Shown one piece after another: positions 10,150 to 20,062 of a stretch of 64,000 bases of DNA (positions within the stretch are counted from its first letter, which is position 1; each line of letters starts with the position of its first letter). Origin of the DNA: Gammaproteobacteria bacterium (GTDB taxonomy: Bacteria > Pseudomonadota > Gammaproteobacteria > GCA-001735895); NCBI GenBank assembly GCA_029862005.1, contig JAOTYD010000001.1, positions 290,641-354,640 of the forward strand, written 5' to 3'. The notes under the pieces were generated by a model that saw nothing but the letters and a program-made list of their open reading frames with translations, made no database searches and was not told the origin of the DNA. The translations under genes and the position numbers were made by a program.

Positions 10150-10628
10150 ACGAGCTGGAACTGAGAGACATTCACCTGCCAGATGCCAGTTTATGGTGGC
10201 CTCCCGCTCCGGGCTGGTGGGTCACACTGGCGCTGCTGGTGTTGCTGGCAGTGATGATACCCTGGCTGATCCGGCGACTTCGGCAAAAACCGGTTAACCG
10301 CCTGTGCCTGCAGGAACTGAAAACGATTCGACAGCGTTTTGCCGCGGGCCAGCGTAACAATGACGTGGTCAGGGATACCGCGGCGCTGCTGCGCCGGACA
10401 TTGATCGCCTACCGCGGACGCGAGGGATTTGCGGCATCCACGGGCGACGCCTGGGTAAACCAGCTGCAGGCGCTGGCGGACGACGAGAGCTTCAGCCAGG
10501 CACAGCTGGAATTACTGGGCCATCGGCGTTATCAGCGTGATAGTGATAGCGACATCGACAACCTGTTACAGGCCTGCGAACGCTGGATTCGCGCACTGCC
10601 GCGGAGAGAGGCGTATGTTTCAGATTGA
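10146..10628 (+). CDS. DUF4381 membrane protein
   Basis: 160 aa. Starts MNELELRDIHLPD, then a proline/tryptophan-rich stretch and a single membrane helix (~24-44), followed by a basic cytoplasmic domain. DUF4381 proteins occur only in MoxR/Bat clusters and are thought to belong to the membrane complex. It overlaps both neighbours (ATGA at 10146; the 3' end overlaps batA by 14 nt), so translation is probably coupled. Confidence 0.88.
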   Translation: MNELELRDIHLPDASLWWPPAPGWWVTLALLVLLAVMIPWLIRRLRQKPVNRLCLQELKTIRQRFAAGQRNNDVVRDTAALLRRTLIAYRGREGFAASTGDAWVNQLQALADDESFSQAQLELLGHRRYQRDSDSDIDNLLQACERWIRALPRREAYVSD

Positions 10629-11601
10629 ATTGCCGCTGGTGCTGATGCTAATACCTCTGCCGTTACTGGTTTACTTCCTGCTGCCGGCACGCAGCCTGCA
10701 ACAGGAGGCAGCGTTGAGGGTGCCGATGATCGAGGATTTTCAGCTCGGTGGTGGGCAGGTGGAGGATGCCAATCCCCACCGCTGGCGCCAGTACTTAAGC
10801 CTGCTCGCATGGTTGCTGCTGGTGTTTGCGGCGTGTCGTCCGCAGTGGCTCGGTGAGTCGATCGCGATCCCGATTAGCGGGCGAGACCTGATGTTGGCGG
10901 TTGATCTATCTGACAGCATGCGCACTGCGGATTTCAAAATCGAGGGCAAGCAGGTAAATCGACTGCAGGCTACCAAGCGCGTTGCAAGCCAGTTCATCGA
11001 GCGTCGCCGCGGGGATCGCCTCGGCCTGATTCTGTTTGGTACCCAGGCTTACCTGCAGACCCCGCTGACCTTCGACAGCAAGACGGTCAATCGACTGCTG
11101 CAGGAGTCCGCAATTGGTCTCGCCGGTGAGCGTACCGCGATCGGTGACGCAATCGGGCTTGCGATCAAGCGCCTGGACCTCGAGTCGGAAAATTCGAGGG
11201 TCTTGATATTAATGACCGATGGTGCCAATACCGCGGGTGAGGTCACGCCGTTAAAGGCCGCGCAACTGGCCGCACGGCGCGGGCTCAGGATTTATACCAT
11301 TGGCATCGGTGCCGATGAGCAAATCGAATCCACATGGTTTGGCTTGCGTCGCGTTAATCCATCGGCGCAACTCGATGAAAAGACGCTACGTGCCATCGCA
11401 GACTTAAGCGGTGGGCGTTACTTCCGTGCGCGCGATACCGACGAGCTCGCAAAGATCTATGACTTGCTCGACGAGCTCGAGCCTTTGCCAGGTGATACCC
11501 AGAGCCTGCGCCCGGTGAGGGCATTGTTTGTATGGCCACTTGCGCTGGCACTGATACTGACGGCGCTACTGGTGCTGCCGCGCCTGTGGAGGCGGTGGTG
11601 A
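10615..11601 (+). CDS. batA: BatA-type VWA protein
   Basis: Membrane-anchored von Willebrand A protein of the Bat (Bacteroides aerotolerance) set, ~328 aa. N-terminal hydrophobic segments (~5-25 and 60-80), then the VWA domain with a MIDAS motif LAVDLSDSMRTAD and ILMTDGANTAG, and a C-terminal helix (~305-325). ATG at 10615 (MFQIELPLVLML) is preferred over 10537, which lies wholly inside the previous gene. The stop overlaps the next gene's GTG. Confidence 0.9.
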   Translation: MFQIELPLVLMLIPLPLLVYFLLPARSLQQEAALRVPMIEDFQLGGGQVEDANPHRWRQYLSLLAWLLLVFAACRPQWLGESIAIPISGRDLMLAVDLSDSMRTADFKIEGKQVNRLQATKRVASQFIERRRGDRLGLILFGTQAYLQTPLTFDSKTVNRLLQESAIGLAGERTAIGDAIGLAIKRLDLESENSRVLILMTDGANTAGEVTPLKAAQLAARRGLRIYTIGIGADEQIESTWFGLRRVNPSAQLDEKTLRAIADLSGGRYFRARDTDELAKIYDLLDELEPLPGDTQSLRPVRALFVWPLALALILTALLVLPRLWRRW

Positions 11602-13382
11602 TCGAACAGTTTCACTTTTTGCGGCCGGCATGGTTGCTGCTGTTGGTTCCGCTGGCCATGGTGATGTGGTTGCTAGTGCTGCGTCGCTTTGAAAGTGGAA
11701 GCTGGCGCGGCGTGATCGATGAACGCCTGCTACCATTCCTGCTCAGTGCCGGTGGTCAGCAACGCCGCGAAGGGATGCGCTGGATTCCTGCCGCTGTCGC
11801 GTTGATGGCCATAATCGCGCTCGCCGGCCCGACCTGGGAGAAGCTTCCGCAGCCGGTATATTACAAGGAGACGGCGTTGGTGATCGCACTCGATATGTCG
11901 CGCTCGATGGATGCAACCGATATCAAGCCGAGTCGCCTGGCGCGTGCACGACACAAGATTGCTGATATTCTGAACTTGAGAAACGAAGGCCAGACCGCGC
12001 TTGTCGTCTATGCCGCAGATGCCTTTGCCGTTACGCCGTTGACCAGCGATGTGGATACGATCCTGGCAATTTTGCCGGATCTCGAAACCGGATTGATGCC
12101 GGCGCAGGGTACACGCGCTGATCGTGCGCTCGCGCTGGCCCTGGAGCTGTTCGAGAACAGCGGGATTGCACGCGGTGACGTACTGCTGGTCAGTGATGGG
12201 CTCAGCGACCTGGAACTGAGCCGGATCGAAGCCCTGCTGGACGGCAAACCGGGGCAGCGGGTTTCGGTACTCGTGATCGGTACCGAAGAGGGTGGGCCGA
12301 TACCGTTAAAAAATGGTGGCTTTCTCAAAGATCGCGAGGGCGCGATCGTGATTTCGAGCCTGCAGGAGAATAACTTGCGTCGTGTTGCGCAAATTGGAGA
12401 TGGTGTTTATGCGACGCTCAGCGCCGGTGATATCGATATCAACACGCTCGCCTACATGATGGAGACATCGATTGACGAGCGCGAGGCTCGTTTGAGCGAT
12501 CGATCGACCGACCTGTGGCGCGAGCTGGGTCCGCTGCTGGTGCTGTTTACGCTACCGTTTGCCGCGCTCGTGTTTCGTCGCGGATTGATCTGGCTGTTTC
12601 CGCTGTGCATACTGGTCGGACCACCCGATGCGCAGGCACTCGACTGGCAGAACTGGTGGCAAAACGATGATCAACGTGCCAGCCGGTTGTTTACGCAGGG
12701 CGAACACGCGTCGGCAGCCGAGCTGTTTGATAACCCGGACTGGAAGGCCTCGTCAAACTATCGCGCAGGTGATTTCGCGTCGGCACTGGACGGCTGGGAG
12801 CAGATCGACGGCGAAGCCGCCGCTTACAATCGCGCCAACGCACTGGCGAAGCTGGGTCGATTCGACGACGCACTTGCCGCCTATGACGAGCTGCTGCAGC
12901 AAAATCCGGGGCATGAAGATGCGCGCTACAACAAGCAGGCAATCGAAGAGTGGCTGCAGCAGCAACAGCCTGAGCAACAACAGGGTGAGCAGCAGGGCAG
13001 CCAGCAGCAACAGCAACAGGGAGACCAGCAGCAATCGGACCAGGGTGAATCACAACCAGGCGAGACCGAGCAGTTGGCGCAAGCCGGCCAGGCGCCGTCG
13101 GAAAGCGGCGAGCAGGAAGAAAGCCGGCAGCAGGCGCAACAACAACCAGCACCGGATGAAGCGCAGCAGCAACAGTCAGAGGCACAGGAACAGGCGAGTG
13201 ACCAGGACGCGCAAGCAGCCGAGAATGAAATGCTGGCCGATCTCGATCAACAAATGTCCGAGCAGGCAGCCGAGCAATGGCTGCGTAAAATTCCGGATGA
13301 CCCGGGCGGTTTACTGCGGCGCAAATTCGTATACCAGTATCGCAAGCGTGGTGGTGTCGATGCGGAGGCACAATCCTGGTGA
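11598..13382 (+). CDS. Fused BatB/BatC-type VWA-TPR protein
   Basis: About 594 aa. The first half is a BatB-like VWA protein (helices ~9-29 and 58-78; MIDAS VIALDMSRSMDATD; VLLVSDGLSDLE; later helices ~315-350). The second half continues after the membrane helix into TPR-like sequence (YNRANALAKLGRFDDALAAYDELL) and then a ~150-residue Gln/Glu-rich low-complexity tail, as in BatC. The GTG at 11598 has GGAGG (11588-11592) five nt upstream and overlaps the batA stop as GTGA. In some genomes BatB and BatC are separate genes; here they are one polypeptide. Confidence 0.88.
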   Translation: MIEQFHFLRPAWLLLLVPLAMVMWLLVLRRFESGSWRGVIDERLLPFLLSAGGQQRREGMRWIPAAVALMAIIALAGPTWEKLPQPVYYKETALVIALDMSRSMDATDIKPSRLARARHKIADILNLRNEGQTALVVYAADAFAVTPLTSDVDTILAILPDLETGLMPAQGTRADRALALALELFENSGIARGDVLLVSDGLSDLELSRIEALLDGKPGQRVSVLVIGTEEGGPIPLKNGGFLKDREGAIVISSLQENNLRRVAQIGDGVYATLSAGDIDINTLAYMMETSIDEREARLSDRSTDLWRELGPLLVLFTLPFAALVFRRGLIWLFPLCILVGPPDAQALDWQNWWQNDDQRASRLFTQGEHASAAELFDNPDWKASSNYRAGDFASALDGWEQIDGEAAAYNRANALAKLGRFDDALAAYDELLQQNPGHEDARYNKQAIEEWLQQQQPEQQQGEQQGSQQQQQQGDQQQSDQGESQPGETEQLAQAGQAPSESGEQEESRQQAQQQPAPDEAQQQQSEAQEQASDQDAQAAENEMLADLDQQMSEQAAEQWLRKIPDDPGGLLRRKFVYQYRKRGGVDAEAQSW

Positions 13383-15046
13383 CTGGATTCTTCGCAAAAA
13401 TACTCGGGGTATCGGTGTTGCTGATGCTCGCGGGTGTGCAGCAGGTCATGGCCGAAGTCGAGGTCAACATCGATCGCAACCCGGTGCAGGTAAACGAATC
13501 GTTCCAGCTGGTGTTCTCTCTCGATCAAAGCCCCGATCGCGAACCTGACTTTTCCATCCTGCAGCAGCATTTCCTGATCCTGTCCAACAATCGCAGCAAC
13601 AGCATCAGCATCATCAACGGCGAGTACCAGCGCAGCGTCAAGTGGACCCTGCAGCTGATGGCCAAGCAGATCGGTGAATACATGATCCCGGCGATTCGCT
13701 TTGACAAGGAGCGCAGCAAGCCATTCCAGATCAAGGTGCTACCGTCAAGCCTGGCCTCGGTACCGCAAGATCAGCTGGTGCTCGAGCTGCTGGTCGATAA
13801 ACCGGAAGCTTACGTGCAAAGCCAGGTAATCGTGACGCTGCGATTGCTGAGCGCAACCAATGTCTCCGCCTACAATTTCGGGGATATTTCGACCGATAAC
13901 CTGGATGTCGTCATCGAACCCCTTGGTGATGAACGTCAGTACCAGACGCGCATCGCCGACAAATCCTACCTCGTGCTCGAAAAACAGTTTGCGCTGTTTC
14001 CGCAACAAGCTGGCCGACTGGGCCTGGAGCCAGTGATGGCTGAGGTGCGTTTGTCGTCGAGCTCTGCCTTCGACCCGTTCCGGACAGGCGGTGAAATCAA
14101 ACGCCTGCGCTCGCAGCCGGTGTTTATCGATGTCGAACCGATTCCGCCCGAATTTGCGGGTTCCTATTGGCTACCGGCGTCCGGGCTTGAGCTGCGTGAA
14201 GCGTGGCAGTCTGACCTGGACAATCTCGTCGCCGGCGAACCCATCACCCGCAGCCTGACGCTGGTTGCCGACGGTTTGACCGCGGCTCAACTTCCGGAGC
14301 TGGAGCTCGCGCGAATCGACGGTATCAAGCAGTACCCGGATCAACCGGTATTACTGAACAGACGCTCCAACCAGGGCATTTCGGGTAAACGCGAGCAAAA
14401 GGTAGCACTGATTCCGGGTGCCGGGGGTACTTACCGGGTACCTGAAATCAGCCTGTCCTGGTGGAATCTCGAGAGCGGAAAACCCGAAACGGCGACGATC
14501 CCCGCCCGTGAGATAAGCGTCAACGCTGCGGCCAGTGTTGCGGTTGCGCCTCCGGTCACGGGGCAATCGATACCGGAGGTGGCACCCCCGGTCGCGGCAA
14601 ACAATAAATTCTGGCTCTGGTTGAGTCTGCTGCTCGCCTGTGGCTGGCTGTCGAGCGGGCTTTACTGGTGGTTTAAATCGCGCACATCCGGTAGCCCGGA
14701 TTCGCGGGCAGTCGAGCAACCGGGCTTACGTGCAGCGCGTAAACAGCTGCGGCAGGCCTGCGAAGCCGATGACCCCACCCACGCCCGTCATGCGCTGCTC
14801 GATTGGGGGCGGGCTTTGCTGGACCCGCGCGAAGTGAACAACCTGCACCAGCTGGGACTTTTACTGGGTGATGATCTCGCGCGCCAGGTCGAATGGCTGA
14901 ATCAAAGCCTCTATGCCGGGGAAAGCATCGGCTGGCAGGGGCGTGAACTCTGGCTGCTGTGCCAGCAGCTCGAGGAAACCGGGGCCCCGGGAGGTGATCG
15001 CGACATCGACGAACTGTTACCGCTTAATCCGACGCGCTCGCAGTAG
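13379..15046 (+). CDS. batD: BatD-family protein
   Basis: 555 aa. A signal peptide (~1-25, GVSVLLMLAGVQQVMAE) leads into repeated beta-rich domains typical of BatD (VEVNIDRNPVQVNESFQL near the start), a single helix near residues 408-428, and a basic cytoplasmic tail. It closes the moxR-bat operon and overlaps the preceding gene by 4 nt (GTGA). The role in oxygen tolerance is established only for Bacteroides; elsewhere these clusters are tied to envelope stress and protein-complex assembly. Confidence 0.87.
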   Translation: MTGFFAKILGVSVLLMLAGVQQVMAEVEVNIDRNPVQVNESFQLVFSLDQSPDREPDFSILQQHFLILSNNRSNSISIINGEYQRSVKWTLQLMAKQIGEYMIPAIRFDKERSKPFQIKVLPSSLASVPQDQLVLELLVDKPEAYVQSQVIVTLRLLSATNVSAYNFGDISTDNLDVVIEPLGDERQYQTRIADKSYLVLEKQFALFPQQAGRLGLEPVMAEVRLSSSSAFDPFRTGGEIKRLRSQPVFIDVEPIPPEFAGSYWLPASGLELREAWQSDLDNLVAGEPITRSLTLVADGLTAAQLPELELARIDGIKQYPDQPVLLNRRSNQGISGKREQKVALIPGAGGTYRVPEISLSWWNLESGKPETATIPAREISVNAAASVAVAPPVTGQSIPEVAPPVAANNKFWLWLSLLLACGWLSSGLYWWFKSRTSGSPDSRAVEQPGLRAARKQLRQACEADDPTHARHALLDWGRALLDPREVNNLHQLGLLLGDDLARQVEWLNQSLYAGESIGWQGRELWLLCQQLEETGAPGGDRDIDELLPLNPTRSQ

Positions 15047-15189
15047 CGCTGCTCTCTGCCAGAAGGGGTTCCAGCACCCCGCAACAATAATTAAGGACCT
15101 GGTTGATCGTGTAATCGGCAAAACTAAGGTCTCGCGACAGGAATCCATCTCGGTTAGACTGCGGTGATTTATGAATCCATGTAAATGCA

Positions 15190-16548
15190 ATGGAAGCGAT
15201 CGGAAACGCTGACTTAATCTGGACAATTGTCGGGCTTGCCGGCCTCGTGCTTGCCGGTCTGCTGTATGGTTTGCGCCAATACCACGTTGCCAACCGCGAG
15301 CTGAAGGCTCGCCTGGAAACAACCCTGCAAACCGAGTTCTCACAGCGCGAACAGCTGCATGTGGCCGACAAGAAGACGCAGGCCCTGCAACTCGAGCTGG
15401 AGAAAGAACGGGCGCTCGCTTCACAGAAAATCGAACAATTCGAACAGAACCGAAAACAATTGAAAATCGAGTTCGAGAATCTTGCGAACCGTGTTCTGGA
15501 TGACAAGACCCGCGTTTTCGATAAGACCAGCCGCAACTCCCTCGAAGCATTACTGAAACCCTTTCGCGAACAGGTCGAGGGCTTCCAGAAACGCGTCAAC
15601 GACGTGCATAGCGAATCCATCAAGGGTACTACCCGGCTTGAAAGCGAGATCAGGAAAGTTCTCGAAGTCGGCTTAAAAATGGGTAGCGATGCCAGGAACC
15701 TGACCGAGGCGCTCAAGGGCGACTCGCAGCGTCGTGGCAGCTGGGGTGAAACGCAGCTCGAAAAGACGCTGCAGCTAAGCGGCCTGATCGAGCATGATCA
15801 CTACGAAAAGCAAACCTCGATGAAAGATGCGGAGGGCAAACGCAAGCAAACCGATTTTCTGATCAAGCTGCCGGATGACAAGCACATTATTATAGACAGC
15901 AAGGTTTCGTTAGCGGCCTACGATCGGTTAGTCGCGGCCGAGACCGACGACCAGCATCAGCAGGCACTCGCCGAGCACGTGAAAGCCGTAAAGAGCCATA
16001 TTGACGATCTGCAGAGTAAGGACTACGCCAGTCTCACCGGGATTCGGAGCCCCAGTTTTGTGCTGATGTTCATGCCGATCGAACCGGCCTACATCGAGGC
16101 GCTCAAGTACGAGAAGGACCTGTTCGCCTATGGTTACGAGCGTGGAATCGTGCTGGTGTCACATACCACGCTGATCCCGATCCTGACCACGGTGGCCAAT
16201 CTCTGGGCGATGGAGCGCAGCACGCGCGAGGCACGTGAACTCGGCGACAAGGCCGGTGATATTTACAATCAGGTGCGCAAGGTCACCGAACGCCTTGCGA
16301 AAATCGGCGGTAGCCTCGGTGCCGCGACCAATCACTTCAACGAGACAGTCATCGCGTTAACGGGTCGCCAGGGTTTGCGCGGCAAGGTGGAACGCTTTGC
16401 CGAAATATCGAGCAAGGTCACCAAGGCTATCCCCGAAATAGAACCCCTGCATAACGATTTGCAAAGCGAAAAACTGGAGTTGCTGGCCGAGCCACTGGTA
16501 TCTGAAAAGGAACCGGAAAAGGAAAAGGACGAGGCCCCGACACCTTGA
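15190..16548 (+). CDS. rmuC: DNA recombination protein RmuC
   Basis: 452 aa. An N-terminal membrane helix (~8-27) is followed by a long coiled coil (~35-170) and the RmuC nuclease-like domain (~185-400), with GSWGETQLEKTLQLSGL, DFLIKLPDDKHIIIDSKVS and FVLMFMPIEPAY recognisable. RmuC limits inversions at short inverted repeats in E. coli; the domain resembles PD-(D/E)xK nucleases. It lies 143 bp after the Bat operon and may be transcribed separately. Confidence 0.94.
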   Translation: MEAIGNADLIWTIVGLAGLVLAGLLYGLRQYHVANRELKARLETTLQTEFSQREQLHVADKKTQALQLELEKERALASQKIEQFEQNRKQLKIEFENLANRVLDDKTRVFDKTSRNSLEALLKPFREQVEGFQKRVNDVHSESIKGTTRLESEIRKVLEVGLKMGSDARNLTEALKGDSQRRGSWGETQLEKTLQLSGLIEHDHYEKQTSMKDAEGKRKQTDFLIKLPDDKHIIIDSKVSLAAYDRLVAAETDDQHQQALAEHVKAVKSHIDDLQSKDYASLTGIRSPSFVLMFMPIEPAYIEALKYEKDLFAYGYERGIVLVSHTTLIPILTTVANLWAMERSTREARELGDKAGDIYNQVRKVTERLAKIGGSLGAATNHFNETVIALTGRQGLRGKVERFAEISSKVTKAIPEIEPLHNDLQSEKLELLAEPLVSEKEPEKEKDEAPTP

Positions 16549-16600
16549 AAAACCTTACAATACTCCTATGTATTAAGGACTATAGCCGACTGTTGCCTCC

Positions 16601-17530
16601 GTGAAATACCAGGATTATTACCAGATTTTAGGCGTCCAGCGTGACGCCGATAAAAGCGATATCAAGAAAGCCTATCGCAAGCTTGCGCGCAGGTATCATC
16701 CTGACGTTAACAGCGAGGCGGACGCGGAAGAAAAATTCAAAGAGGTCAACGAGGCCTACGAAGTACTAAAGGATGCCGAAAAGCGGCAGGCTTATGACCG
16801 CTTCGGTGCCGACTGGAAACACGGCCAGCAATTCGATGGTGGTGGATTTGGTGGTTTTCAGGGCGGTTTTCAGGGCGGCTACAGTGGTGGCGGATTCAGC
16901 GGCGGTGACTTCAGCGATTTTTTCGAATCGATTTTCGGCGAAGGCTTCCATCAATCCCAGGGATCACCTTTTGGGCAAGGTCAGCGCCAGCCCCGCGGTG
17001 CCGATCTGCAGTTGAAACTCGATATCAGCCTTGAAGAGGCATTCAAAGGCGGCAGCAAGACAATCCAGTTTGCCAAAACGCCGGGCTCGAGCGAAATGAA
17101 AAAGCTCAAGATCACGATCCCTAAGGGCGTCAGCCCGGGTCAGAAGATCCGCCTTGCGAAGCAGGGGCAGGCATCACCCCACGGCGGTGAATCCGGGGAC
17201 CTGTACCTCGAGATGAGTATCCTGCCGCATCGGCTGTTCAAGCTGGACGGTCGTGACGTGATCCTGCGCCTGCCATTAACGCCCTGGGAAGCGGCCGCAG
17301 GCACCAGTTTGAAAGTGCCGACGCTGTCCGGCCCGGTCGAACTCAAGATCAAGCCGGGCATGCAGTCCGGCCAGAAAATGCGGCTCAAGGGCAAGGGACT
17401 GGCGGGACCGCCGGCGGGCGATCAATTCGTCGAAATCATGATTCAAACGCCGCCCGCGGACGACAGCGCAGCAAAACAGTTTTACCAGGACATGAAGGCC
17501 CAGTTTGATTTCAATCCGCGTTCGTTCTAG
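16601..17530 (+). CDS. cbpA: DnaJ-class co-chaperone, CbpA-like
   Basis: 309 aa. J domain at the N-terminus ([16 protein letters not shown], with HPD in RRYHPDVN near residues 32-34), a Gly/Phe-rich linker (~75-125), then two C-terminal substrate-binding domains. The four CxxCxGxG zinc repeats of DnaJ are absent, which makes it CbpA type. It starts at GTG ([10 protein letters not shown] immediately follows); the 3' end overlaps the protease gene by 26 nt, coupling a DnaK co-chaperone with a periplasmic protease. Confidence 0.92.
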   Translation: MKYQDYYQILGVQRDADKSDIKKAYRKLARRYHPDVNSEADAEEKFKEVNEAYEVLKDAEKRQAYDRFGADWKHGQQFDGGGFGGFQGGFQGGYSGGGFSGGDFSDFFESIFGEGFHQSQGSPFGQGQRQPRGADLQLKLDISLEEAFKGGSKTIQFAKTPGSSEMKKLKITIPKGVSPGQKIRLAKQGQASPHGGESGDLYLEMSILPHRLFKLDGRDVILRLPLTPWEAAAGTSLKVPTLSGPVELKIKPGMQSGQKMRLKGKGLAGPPAGDQFVEIMIQTPPADDSAAKQFYQDMKAQFDFNPRSF

Positions 17531-18902
17531 ACATCTCGCTTTTTTCCCAGCTGTTATTGCACTACTGCTATTTATGCTGAATGCGCCGCTGCAGGCTGCC
17601 CTGCCGGTCGCCGCAGACGGCCAGAAGTTGCCCAGTCTCGCGCCGATGCTGGAGCGCACCACCGCGGCGGTGGTCAACATCGCAACCCGCGGCAAGGCCC
17701 GTCGGCGCGTCGAGCTGCCGCTACCACGCGATCCGTTGTTCAGGCGTTTTTTCGAAGTGCCAAGCATTGAACGCGTGCAGGAAACCGCGAGCCTGGGATC
17801 GGGCGTTATCGTCGATGCCGAAAACGGCCTGATCCTGACCAATTACCACGTGATCAAGGATGCTTACGAAATCAACGTGACCCTGAACGACGGTCGTGAA
17901 CTGCGCGCCGAAATAATCGGCCGCGACCCCGATACGGATGTAGCGGTCATCCAGGTTTCGGGCGAAAACCTGACCGATATACCAATGGCTGACTCGAGCG
18001 CACTACGCGTGGGCGATTTCGTAGTTGCGATCGGTAATCCGTTCGGGCTCGGACAGACCGTTACCTCGGGTATCGTGTCCGCACTCGGTCGCTCCGGTCT
18101 CGGGGTCGAATCGATCGAGGATTTCATTCAGACCGATGCATCGATCAACCTGGGTAACTCGGGTGGCGCACTGGTCAACCTGCGTGGCGAACTGGTCGGC
18201 ATTAACACCGCGATTTACGGTGCGGGAAATACCGGCAACATCGGTATCGGATTTGCAATCCCGATCAACATGGCGCACGACATCATGCAGCAGCTGATCA
18301 GTTACGGTGAAGTCAAGCGCGGCCGGCTCGGCGCACAGGGCCAGGACCTAACGGCGCAACTGGCCCAGGCATTCGGCATTAACCGTAGCAACGGCTTCAT
18401 CGTGACCCAGATCGAATCCGGCTCGCCGGCCGACAAGGCCGGGATCCGTGTCGGCGACGTGATCGTGTCGGCGAATGACAAGGCGATTCGTTCGGCGCGT
18501 GACATGCATAACCTCGTCGGCCTGCAACGCCTGGGGCAGACCATCGAACTGGTACTGTTTCGCAACGGCACTGAGGTCATGCTGCCCGTGCTGATTCAGC
18601 CGATCGAAATCAACAAACTCGGTGGCGGCGTTATTCACCCCAAGCTCGCCGGTGCAACCATCGGTGAAATCAGGGAACAGCACCTGCAGCGAGGGCGCGT
18701 CGATTATCTCGAAGTTCTGAAAGTTGACAGAGGCTCCAACGCAGATGCTGCCGGGTTCCTGACAGGTGACATCATTTACTCGATCAACAAGCAGCTGACG
18801 CGTACATTCGATGAAGTCTTTGCGCTGGTTGAAACCAACGGCAAGGCCATGGTGATGAATATCCAGCGCGGTAACCGGGAGCTTTATATCCTGTTAAAGT
18901 GA
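17505..18902 (+). CDS. degQ: HtrA/DegP-family periplasmic serine protease
   Basis: Do-like envelope quality-control protease, 465 aa. A signal peptide ends near AAL (~30-33). The catalytic triad is visible: His115 in TNYHVIK, Asp145 in DPDTDVAV, Ser219 in GNSGGAL. Two PDZ domains follow (~265-360 and ~375-460). The TTG at 17505 overlaps cbpA by 26 nt. Length and the short LA loop resemble DegQ/DegS-like members; the presence of two PDZ domains argues against DegS. Confidence 0.93.
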   Translation: MISIRVRSRHLAFFPAVIALLLFMLNAPLQAALPVAADGQKLPSLAPMLERTTAAVVNIATRGKARRRVELPLPRDPLFRRFFEVPSIERVQETASLGSGVIVDAENGLILTNYHVIKDAYEINVTLNDGRELRAEIIGRDPDTDVAVIQVSGENLTDIPMADSSALRVGDFVVAIGNPFGLGQTVTSGIVSALGRSGLGVESIEDFIQTDASINLGNSGGALVNLRGELVGINTAIYGAGNTGNIGIGFAIPINMAHDIMQQLISYGEVKRGRLGAQGQDLTAQLAQAFGINRSNGFIVTQIESGSPADKAGIRVGDVIVSANDKAIRSARDMHNLVGLQRLGQTIELVLFRNGTEVMLPVLIQPIEINKLGGGVIHPKLAGATIGEIREQHLQRGRVDYLEVLKVDRGSNADAAGFLTGDIIYSINKQLTRTFDEVFALVETNGKAMVMNIQRGNRELYILLK

Positions 18903-18915
18903 TAGAATTCCGCAC

Positions 18916-19392
18916 ATGAGTAAATTAACTCATTTCAACCAGGCCGGCGAAGCGCACATGGTCGATATCGCCGACAAGCCGTCGAGTGCGAGGCGCGCGA
19001 TCGCCCGTGGTCGTATTGTAATGCAGGCTGAAACCCTCGAACTGATCCAGCAGGGCGGGCACAAGAAGGGTGACGTGCTCGGCGTGGCGCGCGTCGCCGG
19101 CATCATGGCGACCAAGCGTACCGCGGACCTGGTACCGATGTGCCATCCGTTGGCGCTGACCCGCGTGGCGGTCGAGTTCAAAACCGATCTCGACGCTTGC
19201 GCGATCGACTGCACCGTCACGGCCGAGACCACCGGCCAGACCGGTGTCGAAATGGAAGCCCTGACCGGGGTGCAGGTCACCCTGCTGACGATTTACGACA
19301 TGTGCAAGTCGGTCGATCGCGGTATGGTCATCAGCGACGTGCGCCTGCTCGAAAAATCCGGCGGCAAGTCCGGCCACTGGAAGCGCGACTAA
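18916..19392 (+). CDS. moaC: Cyclic pyranopterin monophosphate synthase
   Basis: MoaC, 158 aa, second step of molybdenum cofactor synthesis, converting the MoaA product to cyclic pyranopterin monophosphate. It shows [36 protein letters not shown] (the substrate-binding MCHPL motif) and [22 protein letters not shown]. Length is typical. Thirteen nt after the protease stop. No other moa gene is nearby. Molybdenum cofactor links loosely to selenocysteine-containing formate dehydrogenases, but none is present here. Confidence 0.97.
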   Translation: MSKLTHFNQAGEAHMVDIADKPSSARRAIARGRIVMQAETLELIQQGGHKKGDVLGVARVAGIMATKRTADLVPMCHPLALTRVAVEFKTDLDACAIDCTVTAETTGQTGVEMEALTGVQVTLLTIYDMCKSVDRGMVISDVRLLEKSGGKSGHWKRD

Positions 19393-19446
19393 CCTGCCCG
19401 TCATTCCGGCTCTCGACTTCGAGCGTGGAGCCGACCGCGCGGGGTC

Positions 19447-20016
19447 TCAGATCTCGCTGATCGACTGGAGAAACGCATCGGTGTCGGCCTGGGTCGCACC
19501 GACGTCTAGAGTGATATTCGTGATTACGGTGCGCAGGTCGCCTTCGGGATTGGCCAGGTGTTCCTCACAGACCATCGCCCCGATCGGGCCGAAATGATGC
19601 ACCGCGGCAGCTTTGATTGCCCGCTTCAAGCGCCCATCGATCTGACGCCGCTCAGACGCCGACCCCTCGCGCTCCAGGATGCCCACGTTGCTGATTTCCG
19701 TCGTGGTGGTATCGTCGATCGTATCTGTGGTCAGTTGCGACAATATCGCGCTGGTATCGAGTTTTTCCGTGACCGACTGCGAGATATCCAGCGCCAGGTG
19801 GTTGGTTATCTTGACGCGCTCGATCCGCATGATGAACGGCAACGCGTCAATGCCTTTTATGACGCGGTAGGTCAGCAGGACGATATCACCGTGATCGAAA
19901 CCGATCTGGAACGAGTGCTGGCGATCGCAGAGGCCGGTGACCAGGCCGCTGTAGGCTTCACGATGGTGGCTTCTCACCAGGTCGACAAGTTGGTCGTATA
20001 AGATCCAGTTGCTCAC
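19447..20016 (-). CDS. Uncharacterised cytoplasmic protein with GP-type C-terminal module
   Basis: 189 aa, no signal peptide or membrane helix. The N-terminal ~120 residues (MSNWILYDQLVDLVRSHHRE onward) are not recognised. The last ~65 residues (HHFGPIGAMVCEEHL ... DTDAFLQSI) resemble the duplicated C-terminal module of the kinase at 22162 (IVGPSATLIMEE ... FLRRW): a GP motif, an acidic helix, then a helix ending near a Phe-Leu pair. Similar modules are known to me at the C-terminus of proteobacterial Ser/Thr kinases. It is third in a minus-strand run with a HAMP protein and a binding protein, and converges on moaC. Confidence 0.7.
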   Translation of the reverse strand: MSNWILYDQLVDLVRSHHREAYSGLVTGLCDRQHSFQIGFDHGDIVLLTYRVIKGIDALPFIMRIERVKITNHLALDISQSVTEKLDTSAILSQLTTDTIDDTTTTEISNVGILEREGSASERRQIDGRLKRAIKAAAVHHFGPIGAMVCEEHLANPEGDLRTVITNITLDVGATQADTDAFLQSISEI

Positions 20017-20062
20017 GGTCGCGTCTGTTGTTCAAGCCTGCAGCTTCGATCCCGCTGCACCA

